DNA of 64,000 nucleotides, from the NCBI GenBank assembly GCA_910575445.1, contig CAJTFW010000010.1:1-64000 (forward strand), given 5' to 3'. A program made the position numbers and the translations under genes. Below the pieces are notes generated by a model. That model saw only the letters and a program-made list of their open reading frames with translations, was not told the DNA's origin and did no database searches. Shown piece by piece: positions 28,679 to 36,008 of this stretch; positions within the stretch are counted from its first letter, which is position 1; each line of letters opens with the position of its first letter. Source of the stretch: Lachnospiraceae bacterium (GTDB taxonomy: Bacteria; Bacillota; Clostridia; Lachnospirales; Lachnospiraceae).

Positions 28679-29956
28679 ATGTTAGATATAAAATTTGTCA
28701 GAGAAAATCCTGATATCGTAAAACAAAATATAAAAAATAAATTTCAAGAGCAGAAGTTGCCACTTGTAGATGAAGTGATTGAGTTAGATGCCAAAAAAAG
28801 AAGCACACAACAAGAAGCGGACAAGCTGCGCGCAGAGCGCAACAAACTTTCCAAACAGATTGGCGCATTGATGGGACAGGGCAAGAAGGAAGAAGCAGAA
28901 GCTGTCAAAAAGCAGGTTGGAGCAGATTCCGCTCGTCTGGAAGAACTTTCTGCATTAGAGAAAGAGCTTGACGAAAAAGTAACAAAGATTATGATGGTGA
29001 TTCCTAATATTATCGATCCAAGTGTACCGATTGGAAAAGATGACAGCGAAAATGTAGAGATTACCAAATATGGTGAGCCTGTTGTGCCAGATTTTGAGAT
29101 TCCGTATCACACAGAGATTATGGAGCGTTTAGACGGGCTGGATTTGGACAGTGCCAGAAAAGTAGCTGGAAATGGTTTTTATTATCTGACTGGAGATATT
29201 GCAAGACTGCATTCCGCAGTGATCTCTTATGCGAGAGATTTTATGATTAACAGAGGATTTACTTATTGTGTACCTCCATTTATGATTCGCAGCAATGTTG
29301 TTACTGGCGTGATGAGCTTTGCAGAGATGGACGCGATGATGTACAAAATTGAAGGGGAAGACCTCTATCTTATTGGTACAAGCGAACACTCTATGATTGG
29401 CAGATTTATTGATACAATTATCAAAGAGGAGAAACTTCCTTATACATTGACCAGCTATTCTCCTTGTTTTCGTAAAGAAAAAGGCGCCCATGGTATTGAG
29501 GAGCGCGGCGTCTATCGTATCCATCAGTTTGAAAAACAGGAGATGATTGTTGTCTGCAAACCAGAAGAAAGTCCGATGTGGTTTGAAAAATTATGGCAGA
29601 ATACTGTAGATTTATTCCGTTCTCTGGATATTCCTGTGCGTACGCTAGAGTGCTGTTCTGGCGATTTAGCTGATTTAAAAGTCAAATCCATCGACGTAGA
29701 AGCCTGGTCTCCAAGACAGAAGAAATATTTTGAAGTCGGAAGCTGTTCTAATCTAGGAGATGCTCAGGCAAGAAGACTAAAAATACGCGTGGATGGGGAA
29801 ACTGGGAAATACTTTGCGCATACACTAAATAATACAGTAGTTGCACCACCTCGTATGTTGATTGCATTTTTGGAAAATAATCTACAGGCGGATGGAACTG
29901 TTCGGATTCCCAAAGTCTTACAGCCATATATGGGTGGTATGACGGAACTAAAATAG
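28679..29956 (+). CDS. serS: Seryl-tRNA synthetase
   Basis: SerRS, 425 residues, is the class II synthetase that charges tRNA-Ser. The N-terminal long coiled coil binds the tRNA variable arm (about 25-100). Class II motifs follow: motif 2 CFRKEKGAHGIEERGVYRIH and motif 3 ending PPRMLIAFLENN. Length is standard. AGGAGG precedes the ATG. It is followed 10 bases later by the DUF3881 gene, a pairing I associate with Lachnospiraceae. Confidence 0.97.
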   Translation: MLDIKFVRENPDIVKQNIKNKFQEQKLPLVDEVIELDAKKRSTQQEADKLRAERNKLSKQIGALMGQGKKEEAEAVKKQVGADSARLEELSALEKELDEKVTKIMMVIPNIIDPSVPIGKDDSENVEITKYGEPVVPDFEIPYHTEIMERLDGLDLDSARKVAGNGFYYLTGDIARLHSAVISYARDFMINRGFTYCVPPFMIRSNVVTGVMSFAEMDAMMYKIEGEDLYLIGTSEHSMIGRFIDTIIKEEKLPYTLTSYSPCFRKEKGAHGIEERGVYRIHQFEKQEMIVVCKPEESPMWFEKLWQNTVDLFRSLDIPVRTLECCSGDLADLKVKSIDVEAWSPRQKKYFEVGSCSNLGDAQARRLKIRVDGETGKYFAHTLNNTVVAPPRMLIAFLENNLQADGTVRIPKVLQPYMGGMTELK

Positions 29957-29966
29957 GAGGCATTTC

Positions 29967-30851
29967 TTGCATCGATATTTAAGAGCAATCGGTTTTAGTA
30001 ATATTCAAAAAAAGGAAGAATTTGATGCTTTGGCAGCATTTTCTTCCGAATGTTTTCAGACAGAAGAAATTGCTGTAACATCAGAAGGAGAAGATTTCTT
30101 TGAGCGCAGAAAAGCATTTGCAGAGCAGATGGGACTTTTAGTCAGAGGAATCTATAACGAAAAAGACGAATATCAGATTGAATACTGCATCCCTTATTTT
30201 ACAGGGAAGACAGAGAGATTCTATGAAGATATGATTATTGAACGCCATGCAGAGAAAGAATCCTATGCGGGCGTATGTGACGATATGAATTTAGGGGTAT
30301 CCCTAATCTTTTATCTACAAAATGTAACAGAATATCTCAATCGGAGACGCTATGGAATGATGGAAGAAGCATCCGCTTCTCTGATTCTGTCGGGTCTGTC
30401 GGTAGAAGGCCGGATTTTGATGCCGGTCTTCCAAAAGACTCCAGTAGTATCAGAGATTAAAGCAACAAAAGACCGCAACCAGATGCTTCAGGCAGCCAGA
30501 GATGGCGACGAAGATGCTATCGAGAACCTTACATTAGAAGATATGGACACCTACTCGATGATTTCACGAAGAATTGCAGATGAGGACGTCTTCTCCATTG
30601 TTACCACACATTTTATGCCATGCGGCGTGGAATGTGACCACTACAATGTCATGGGTGAAATTCTAGAAGTAGAACTGCGGGAAAACAACAAAACCAAAGA
30701 AAATATCTATGTAATGACCATAGAGACCAATGAAATTCTTCTAGATATCTGCATCAACCAAAAAGACCTACTAGGCGAGCCCGCCCCTGGCAGAAGGTTC
30801 CGCGGAATTATTTGGCTCCAAGGGGTTGTGCATTTTGAAGAAAAGTGGTAG
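29967..30851 (+). CDS. DUF3881 family protein
   Basis: This 294-residue protein starts at a TTG (HRYLRAIGFSNIQKKEEFDA) seven bases after AGGAGG. It is soluble and acidic, with no known catalytic motif. It matches DUF3881, a family I know only from Lachnospiraceae-type Clostridia and always next to or near serS. Function unknown. The attachment-site tRNA cluster starts 25 bases after its stop. Confidence 0.85.
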   Translation: MHRYLRAIGFSNIQKKEEFDALAAFSSECFQTEEIAVTSEGEDFFERRKAFAEQMGLLVRGIYNEKDEYQIEYCIPYFTGKTERFYEDMIIERHAEKESYAGVCDDMNLGVSLIFYLQNVTEYLNRRRYGMMEEASASLILSGLSVEGRILMPVFQKTPVVSEIKATKDRNQMLQAARDGDEDAIENLTLEDMDTYSMISRRIADEDVFSIVTTHFMPCGVECDHYNVMGEILEVELRENNKTKENIYVMTIETNEILLDICINQKDLLGEPAPGRRFRGIIWLQGVVHFEEKW

Positions 30852-30876
30852 AATGTCTTAGTGAAATAAACAGAGT

Positions 30877-31216
30877 GTCTCCGTAGCTCAGCTGGATAGA
30901 GCACACGCCTCCTAAGAGAACCTGCAACGGAAACTTTTTGGAGGACATGAGGTAGTAAATCACACACAATTTTATACACGTTTCCGTAGCTCAGATGGAT
31001 AGAGCGACCGCCTCCTAAGCGGTAGATGGTTCGAGTCTAAATTAGGAATACAAGTTCATATTTTTTGCATAAGTCCCAGTAGCTCAGTTGGATAGAGCAC
31101 ACGCCTCCTAAGAGAACCTACAACGGAAACTTTTTGGAGGACATGAGGTAGTAAGTCACACACAATTTTATACACGTTTCCGTAGCTCAGATGGATAGAG
31201 CGACCGCCTCCTAAGC
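30877..31216 (+). repeat. 196-bp tandem duplication of tRNA-Arg fragments (attachment-site scar)
   Basis: Two units repeat with a 196-base offset. Each has a tRNA-like 5' half ending at CGCCTCCTAAG (30877-30916 and 31073-31112), a nearly identical 63-base spacer, and then a tRNA-Arg beginning GTTTCCGTAGCTC (30980 and 31176). Between 30891-31023 and 31087-31219 only a few bases differ. The 5' halves break exactly in the anticodon loop, where tyrosine recombinases often cross over. I infer scars of repeated integration and loss. Confidence 0.8.
30980..31050 (+). pseudogene. tRNA-Arg pseudogene with replaced 3' half
   Basis: The first 45 bases match the intact tRNA-Arg, including the CCT anticodon loop. 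The 3' part reads TAGATGGTTCGAGTC and then AT-rich sequence, and the acceptor stem cannot close with GTTTCCG. It is probably a leftover of an earlier insertion at the same crossover point. Confidence 0.7.
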
Positions 31217-31249
31217 GGTAGGTCGGGTGTTCGAGTCACCTCGGGAACG
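31176..31249 (+). tRNA. tRNA-Arg (anticodon CCT), element attachment site
   Basis: This is a complete cloverleaf. The acceptor stem GTTTCCG pairs with CGGGAAC (one G-T pair), the D-arm is GCTC/GAGC, the anticodon stem ACCGC/GCGGT carries loop CTCCTAA, and the T-arm is GGGTG-TTCGAGT-CACCT. It is the only intact copy in the cluster, and the integrase module begins just after it. Confidence 0.93.
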
Positions 31250-31260
31250 CTGGAAACACA

Positions 31261-31297
31261 GCCGAAAGCCTTGATTTTAGCGGGTTTTCGGCTTTCT
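31261..31297 (+). terminator. Intrinsic terminator after tRNA-Arg
   Basis: GCCGAAA (31261-31267) pairs with TTTTCGGC (31285-31292), with a partly paired middle, followed by TTTCTTC. It lies 12 bases after the tRNA. Confidence 0.75.
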
Positions 31298-31322
31298 TCA
31301 TTTCAGCGTCAAAATCCGATTT

Positions 31323-31554
31323 TGCTAATATGCTAATACATTCTCAAAATCGAACCTGCATGCTAATACAGGCAAATGGTCGGATGTTCAAATATTTTCT
31401 CCCATTTTTCTGCTAATAAAATCCCGATTCCGAAGCTTCTCAAACACCAGATTTTATTTTTTTTGCTAATACGGCATTTTTACCTGCCATATTGTCTGCT
31501 AATAAATTTATTCCTTATTAGCATTTTGGATAGACCTTGCAAATTCTATTAGCA
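31323..31554. repeat. Eight TGCTAATA repeats, probable integrase arm-type sites
   Basis: Direct copies of TGCTAATA start at 31323, 31331, 31361, 31411, 31464 and 31497. Two inverted copies (TATTAGCA) lie at 31516 and 31547 inside the 3' end of the integrase gene. An exact octamer at this density between a tRNA attachment site and its integrase is what arm-type or excisionase sites look like. Spacing is irregular, so this is not a CRISPR array. Confidence 0.75.
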
Positions 31555-32902
31555 GTTCAGGATTTGATTTTATAAGCTGCTGCAGTACCTGTTCTGCAGA
31601 ATCTGCCTCGTTTTTATCGTTTTTCGGTGGTTCGCTTATGCCTTTGCCGTCAAGGAAATCATCCATTTTGCCAGCCAGCTTTTCACGCTCGCTGGCGAAA
31701 GAGTGTTTCCCATAACGTCTGGTCAGCATTTCCAGATTGGACCACCCGCCGGCCTGCATGACCGAATTGTAGTCGCCTCCCGACATGAGAAGCTTGGCTG
31801 TGGCGCTGGTATGACGCAGGCTGTGGAAAACAATCTCCTGGGGATCCATATCAGGGTCGTTCATTTCCGTCAGGATTTCCTTAAACCGTTTGTTCAGGTG
31901 CTCTGTCATAATGGGGCGCCCGTTCGCTTGGCATATAGTAAGGTTATAATCCATATACCCATCGGAACCCAGTTCCTTTTTCAGCTTGTCCTGCATGTCT
32001 TTTAATACAAGCAGCGCATTCAGCACGCTCTGGGGAACATCCACATCCCGTATGGTGTCATCGCTCTTTGGCTGTTTCAGGACAATCGTTGTTTTGGTTC
32101 CCGGATAAAGATTCGGGAATTTAAAAAGAATGTTCATCTTTGGCATATCCATATTTTTCTTGGATACTCGGTCGATTGCCCGGTCAAAGTGGATAATCTG
32201 TTTCTCAAAATTGACCCTGTCCCACTGCAGGCCGCCGATCTCGCCGCCGCGCACGGTACACCCAATGGCGATCAGGACCGCACAATGGATCAGGTAATAA
32301 TCATAGTATTCGGGACGGTTGGTAAATTCCAGGACCTTCAGTATCTGTTCCGGCTCCAGGACTACCCTTTCTTTTTCGTGATGCTCTGGAAGGGTCGCGT
32401 TAAGGAACGGATTTTTACTGATGTATTCCCAGCGCACAGCAAGATTAAAAGCACACCGCAATACCTTGTGGATGTCATGGATGGTAGATGCCGTGATATG
32501 CTCCCTCATGGGCCTCCCCATATTGGTAGCCGGCTCCGCTTCTGTTTCCAGAAAATGATAATAGTCATCCACCGTCTTTGTTTTGATGGAACGGAGCTTT
32601 TTGTCACCCAGGTATGGATGGACATAATTCTCTAAAAGCCCGTTATTGCCGTCATAGGTAGATGCCCGCCATTTTTTCAGGCCGTATTTTTCAATGAATT
32701 CATAAAGGAACTCACTGACTGTCATATCCTTGCTTTCCACCGTGGTAACGGTATTGGTTGCCTGCTCATGCTCAATCTGGGCTTTCCTGCTCTTGGCAGT
32801 AGAATAGCTGAGACCGGATTCCCAGACCTGCTGACGTTTTTTCCCGGTTCCCTGATAATAAACAACAGAATATGATTTGCCTCGTTTTACAATAGATGCC
32901 AT
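31508..32902 (-). CDS. int: Tyrosine recombinase / integrase of the element
   Basis: This 464-residue site-specific recombinase has an N-terminal arm-binding domain (about 1-60), a SAM-like core-binding domain (about 62-175), and a catalytic domain. Expected catalytic residues are visible: arginine in TVRGGEIGGLQW, HSLRHTSATAKLL (H-x-x-R), tryptophan of GGWSNLEMLTRRYGKH, and the nucleophile tyrosine within RRYGKH. It points toward the tRNA-Arg, which is the likely attB. The ATG has AAGGAG before it, 17 bases after the excisionase gene. Confidence 0.95.
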   Translation of the reverse strand: MASIVKRGKSYSVVYYQGTGKKRQQVWESGLSYSTAKSRKAQIEHEQATNTVTTVESKDMTVSEFLYEFIEKYGLKKWRASTYDGNNGLLENYVHPYLGDKKLRSIKTKTVDDYYHFLETEAEPATNMGRPMREHITASTIHDIHKVLRCAFNLAVRWEYISKNPFLNATLPEHHEKERVVLEPEQILKVLEFTNRPEYYDYYLIHCAVLIAIGCTVRGGEIGGLQWDRVNFEKQIIHFDRAIDRVSKKNMDMPKMNILFKFPNLYPGTKTTIVLKQPKSDDTIRDVDVPQSVLNALLVLKDMQDKLKKELGSDGYMDYNLTICQANGRPIMTEHLNKRFKEILTEMNDPDMDPQEIVFHSLRHTSATAKLLMSGGDYNSVMQAGGWSNLEMLTRRYGKHSFASEREKLAGKMDDFLDGKGISEPPKNDKNEADSAEQVLQQLIKSNPELLIEFARSIQNANKE

Positions 32903-32919
32903 ACTGATTCTCCTTCTTT

Positions 32920-33123
32920 CTATTTACTGTCCAGCCATTCATCGAAGGAAGGTTTAGATACCCTGACATATTTCCCTACCCTGACCGTCTTAAAAAGAGA
33001 CTGGGAACAGAGATTGTAAGCCATACTCCGGCTGATCTGCAGGATATCGGCAATCTCCTGGACAGAATATGTCCTTTTTTCGTTTTCGGCTGGTGTTTTC
33101 ATGTTCATTTGTTCAGCTGCCAT
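32920..33123 (-). CDS. xis: Excisionase-like helix-turn-helix protein
   Basis: This 67-residue protein carries a MerR/excisionase-type winged helix: YSVQEIADILQISRSMAYNL, then VRVGKYVRVSKPSFDEWLDS. AAAGGAG lies seven bases before the ATG at 33123, so the longer upstream frame is rejected. Such proteins bend DNA at attachment sites and steer the integrase toward excision. It is co-directional with int and 17 bases upstream of it. Confidence 0.9.
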   Translation of the reverse strand: MAAEQMNMKTPAENEKRTYSVQEIADILQISRSMAYNLCSQSLFKTVRVGKYVRVSKPSFDEWLDSK

Positions 33124-33564
33124 ACAATACTCCTTTCCTTGCAGCTGAAGCAGAATCAGCATAATCCTTTGTAATACTCTCCATATATAATATACGAAGT
33201 GAACTGCTGACATTTCAACTGCAATTAGCAAAAAAAAAATTTTATCCACATGACGCCCTGGGCCACTTCCTGTGCCAGTGTCTCTGCCGCGTATTTTCAG
33301 GCCGTGCTGTGCAGCGATTAAGCAGGGGTAAGTCTGCCTGAAAGGCAGTCCTATCCCATGCACCTGTATAACTCCCAGTACCATGCTGTGAAATTTTCAA
33401 TGTACGGTTTATATGGCATCTTTTCTTAAATGGCCTATACAATAATAAAATAGCGGGGAAAGCAGGATATTTCTGCAAGAATAAAAATTTTTTTATAAAA
33501 TACTGTTTTTCCTTGCAGCTACCCATTTTCGATTATCCAAAATACTATATATAGCGTTAAATCA
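33124..33564. other. Non-coding region between xis and the first RNA cassette
   Basis: Apart from the possible xis promoter I see no gene. The base composition changes within this region from AT-rich to the higher GC of the element core. Short inverted repeats such as CTGCCTGAAAGGCAG occur but have no T-run. Confidence 0.4.
33189..33218 (-). promoter_or_regulatory. Possible promoter for xis-int
   Basis: On the minus strand TTGAAA (33213-33218) and TATATT (33189-33194) are spaced by 18 bases, about 65 bases before xis. TGCTAATT, one base off the octamer repeat, lies just upstream (33223-33230), so recombination proteins may control it. Confidence 0.45.
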
Positions 33565-33593
33565 TTGACGTAATCCATATCTTGTGCTACACT
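33565..33593 (+). promoter_or_regulatory. Promoter of structured RNA cassette 1
   Basis: TTGACG (33565-33570) and TACACT (33588-33593) have a 17-base spacer. The spacer (TAATCCATATCTTGTGC) is almost identical in cassette 2, while -35 and -10 boxes differ by one base each. Conservation of the whole promoter marks it as part of the cassette. Confidence 0.85.
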
Positions 33594-33599
33594 TCCCTT

Positions 33600-33830
33600 G
33601 TAATTGATTTTTGTGCGAATCCTTTTATGGAGCTGCAGGCGGAATATTTCCCGCATTGCACACGCTGTTAAGTTTGTATAAATGTGCCAGCAGTATCACT
33701 ATGCCCAGCAAGTGGTCTACCGCTGGCTTTTTGTTTTGGGAATTTAATAATCTCTTATCAGAGCAGGAATGACGCCGGTTCATAGAAATTATGGACGCCG
33801 AACTATCAGGGGAGTCATTCCTGCTTTTTT
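33600..33830 (+). ncRNA. Structured leader RNA, copy 1, with two terminator-like hairpins
   Basis: About 230 nt. TGTGCG near the 5' end can pair with GCACA (33658-33662) to close a multistem. Inside is GCGG/CCGC (33639-33654). CACGCTGTTAAGTTTGTAT is invariant between copies. Hairpin T1 (33687-33700 with 33711-33726) is followed by Ts. Hairpin T2 (GCAGGAATGAC 33763-33773 with GTCATTCCTGC 33814-33824) is followed by six Ts and contains an inner CATA/TATG stem. In copy 2 the stems change in a compensatory way. It precedes the gene at 33888. Role unknown: attenuator, riboswitch or small RNA. Confidence 0.75.
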
Positions 33831-33887
33831 GCTGCCCGGATGCCGGAAGGCTGAGGATAGAAATTTCTATAGGAAGGAGGAGAACGA

Positions 33888-34091
33888 TTGCAGAAAGTAA
33901 GATGGTTAAATCAGGACTGTAACAAATGCAGCCGGCAGTTAAACAGCTGGGATGCCCGGTTATCAAAAACCCTGGCATACAGATATCCATGCTGCGAATC
34001 CTGCATTGCCGGAGAATACGGCATGTCAGCGGAGAGGCTGAGGGACCGCATGGAAGACTATTTCGGGATGCGCCCCTGCCAGGGGCTGTAA
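33888..34091 (+). CDS. Small cysteine-rich protein, 67 aa
   Basis: It starts at a TTG seven bases after a GGAAGGAGG site. Four or five cysteines form two pairs (CNKC about 11-14, CCESC about 35-39), suggesting a small zinc ribbon, followed by a helical end RLRDRMEDYFGM. Family not recognised. It ends 11 bases before the next gene, which has its own AGGAGG. It is the first gene after RNA cassette 1. Confidence 0.75.
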   Translation: MQKVRWLNQDCNKCSRQLNSWDARLSKTLAYRYPCCESCIAGEYGMSAERLRDRMEDYFGMRPCQGL

Positions 34092-34102
34092 GGAGGAACG
34101 GA

Positions 34103-35308
34103 ATGAGAGAGAAAGAACACTGGGAATACAACGCTTTAACAAAACGGCTGCTGGCGGAAGGATATACCGCAGACCATCATCCGGACTATGTAAAGGTGGA
34201 CGTTCCCACATGGCAGGAAAAGACCCTTGATAATTATTCAGGCGGATTTATCTATGAACGCTGGTGGATCTATGAGCAGACCTTTAAGACTCCCTGCGGC
34301 CTGCAGTGTAAAGGGCTCCAGTGCCACAGCAACATGAGCTACATGGGTATTGAATGGACGTTTGAAAACGATATGGCAACAATCCACTGTCCTTATGAAA
34401 AAAAGGAATGCACGCTGAAACATGAGTACCTTCAGGATCACGGCGTACTCCGGTATGACTGTGAAGTCCATATGACAGATGAAGAATACTGTTATGAAGG
34501 AAGTGTGGAGCATATCTTAAAACTCCATGATGAAGAGATACGAAGGCAGGAGGTCAGTTTCGAGCTGCAGAAGAAGGGTCGCGTCTGCCGGGAGCATACG
34601 AGGTTTAACAGGGATACGCTGGAATGGGAAATGAATTATGATCCTTATTACTGCGGTCGAAGGAGATGTGTCGGGATGTGCCCGGTTCTGGGGCATGAGC
34701 TGGATAAAAAGAGGGGGAATGTATTTTATGATGTGAAGATATCCTATTTAAGAACAGATCTGAACGGCACGCTGTTTGAAGGGCAGATAGACAGCCAGAT
34801 CATCAAGGGAAAAAAGCTGTTTGACCATCCGGTGAGCATGGATATCGCCAAAATATGCGCCAGGCTCTGCCAGGATAAGATAAAGGAGAAAATGCGGAAC
34901 CACTATTTTACGGAACTGTTTTTCTCTGAATACCACGGCAGGTATTTTTCCTTTGAGATCCTGAATGTCCGTGCCGAACAGCGGGAGAGCCGGGACCTGA
35001 TGCAGGATCTGGAGGATATCCGTAACGGGATACAGATCGTACATGCCTCCGATATGGAAAAGCGGGATTCCGAAAACAAAAGGGAAAGGCGGCAGCAGCG
35101 GAGGGAATCTGCGGTCAGGCGTCTGGAAAAGAAACTGATGGAGCAGGGATATGAGAGTCTGGAGGAGTTCAGCGCAGACCGGCGCCATGCGGATAAATGG
35201 CTGGGGCCGGAACGGATCGCAGAGCTGGAAAAGATGCGCCGGGAAAAGGAGAACGAGAAAAAAGAACAGCCGGTACAGCTCTCGCTGTTTGATATGGAGG
35301 CTTCCTGA
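34103..35308 (+). CDS. Hypothetical element protein with C-terminal clamp-binding-like motif
   Basis: This 401-residue protein starts MREKEHWEYNALTKRLLAEG after AGGAGG. A longer upstream frame overlaps the previous gene and is rejected. The N-terminal two thirds contain many cysteines (CGLQCKGLQC, CPYEKKEC, CGRRRCVGMC), suggesting metal binding. The C-terminal third is a charged coiled coil (about 305-375). The last residues are VQLSLFDMEAS, matching the bacterial beta-clamp motif QL[SD]LF. I do not recognise the family; a DNA-metabolism role is inferred from motif and neighbours. Confidence 0.75.
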   Translation: MREKEHWEYNALTKRLLAEGYTADHHPDYVKVDVPTWQEKTLDNYSGGFIYERWWIYEQTFKTPCGLQCKGLQCHSNMSYMGIEWTFENDMATIHCPYEKKECTLKHEYLQDHGVLRYDCEVHMTDEEYCYEGSVEHILKLHDEEIRRQEVSFELQKKGRVCREHTRFNRDTLEWEMNYDPYYCGRRRCVGMCPVLGHELDKKRGNVFYDVKISYLRTDLNGTLFEGQIDSQIIKGKKLFDHPVSMDIAKICARLCQDKIKEKMRNHYFTELFFSEYHGRYFSFEILNVRAEQRESRDLMQDLEDIRNGIQIVHASDMEKRDSENKRERRQQRRESAVRRLEKKLMEQGYESLEEFSADRRHADKWLGPERIAELEKMRREKENEKKEQPVQLSLFDMEAS

Positions 35309-35381
35309 AAATCCGAAAGATCCCAACATACAAGATTTTGCATTTTTTACATACCGAAATACTATATATAGTATTGACGGC

Positions 35382-35410
35382 TTGACTTCATCCATATCTT
35401 GTGCTAAACT
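35382..35410 (+). promoter_or_regulatory. Promoter of structured RNA cassette 2
   Basis: TTGACT (35382-35387) and TAAACT (35405-35410) have a 17-base spacer nearly identical to that of cassette 1. The AT-rich upstream ACTATATATAG is also shared. Confidence 0.88.
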
Positions 35411-35416
35411 GTCCTT

Positions 35417-35661
35417 GTAATTGATTTTTGTGCGTATCCCGTATGGGAGATATGGTCTGTTCAGGCTGTATGCGGAAGATGCTCCGCATTGCACACGCTG
35501 TTAAGTTTGTATTTTGTGCCAGTAGTACCACTATGCCTTCAGGGCAGTGGTTTACTGGCCTTTTTTATGTTACGGGATGATATTCCCTTATAGAGCGGAA
35601 ATGACGATGGTTCATGGAAATCCATGGACGCCAGAGATTTGGCAGTCATTTCCGCTTTTTT
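35417..35661 (+). ncRNA. Structured leader RNA, copy 2, with two terminator-like hairpins
   Basis: This is a paralogue of the RNA at 33600. TGCGGA/TCCGCA forms at 35471-35488, then the invariant CACGCTGTTAAGTTTGTAT. T1 (35518-35532 with 35546-35559) is followed by six Ts. T2 (GCGGAAATGAC 35595-35605 with GTCATTTCCGC 35645-35655) is followed by six Ts. Against copy 1, CCAGC/GCTGG becomes CCAGT/ACTGG, GCAGG/CCTGC becomes GCGGA/TCCGC, and the inner CATA/TATG becomes CATGG/CCATG. These paired changes support the fold. It precedes the YqaJ-RecD2 block. Confidence 0.78.
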
Positions 35662-35844
35662 ATTCCCGCGGGCAATGAGCCAGGCGCCATGCCTGCATGA
35701 GCATAAAGTCAGTAAACTGGCTTGGCGAATGCCGCGAGGGTCAACAACCCAGCAGCTCTACAGCTGGATTGTTGACTATTTCACCGCCCAAACGCCGTTT
35801 CAGGCTTTGAGGATATAACATTTTTAGAAAGGCAGGTAAAAAAA
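35662..35844 (+). other. Leader between RNA cassette 2 and the 53-aa gene
   Basis: This non-coding stretch has nested inverted repeats, for example GTCAACAA (35739-35746) with TTGTTGAC (35768-35775) enclosing CAGCTCTACAGCTG. An ORF of 64 codons crosses it but has no start signal and overlaps the RNA, so I do not call it. Confidence 0.5.
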
Positions 35845-36006
35845 ATGAGTGCAAAAAACAAAAAGGCCGGTAAAAACTGGAAAAAACAGGTGGCAGGCTG
35901 TCCGTTTCAGGATACCGCTGCACAGAAAGCAAATGCCCGGTATCAGAAGAACCGTACCATCATCCGGACAGTGAACTTCACACACAGAGCAAGAAGGGGG
36001 GCGTAA
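35845..36006 (+). CDS. Small basic hypothetical protein, 53 aa
   Basis: The ATG lies after AAAGGCAGGT. The product is strongly basic, starting MSAKNKKAGKNWKKQVAGCP and ending FTHRARRGA. It has one cysteine and no membrane segment. It may bind nucleic acid. The stop codon is two bases before the YqaJ gene, so the two are surely co-transcribed, which supports it as a real gene. Confidence 0.65.
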   Translation: MSAKNKKAGKNWKKQVAGCPFQDTAAQKANARYQKNRTIIRTVNFTHRARRGA

Positions 36007-36008
36007 GC

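Noticed and set aside
30877-31112. Additional functional tRNA genes in the tRNA-Arg cluster
   Set aside because: Two copies stop after the anticodon loop and the third has an acceptor stem that cannot pair; only 31176-31249 folds completely.
31323-31554. CRISPR-like array from the repeated TGCTAATA
   Set aside because: The repeat is only eight bases, spacing is irregular, two copies are inverted, and no cas genes are present.
34748-35494. A 248-codon minus-strand frame
   Set aside because: Antisense to the 34103 gene and running into the promoter of RNA cassette 2; no coding signals.
35624-35818. A 64-codon plus-strand frame over the end of RNA cassette 2
   Set aside because: It overlaps the T2 hairpin, has no ribosome site, and the region shows RNA covariation and inverted repeats instead of codon structure.
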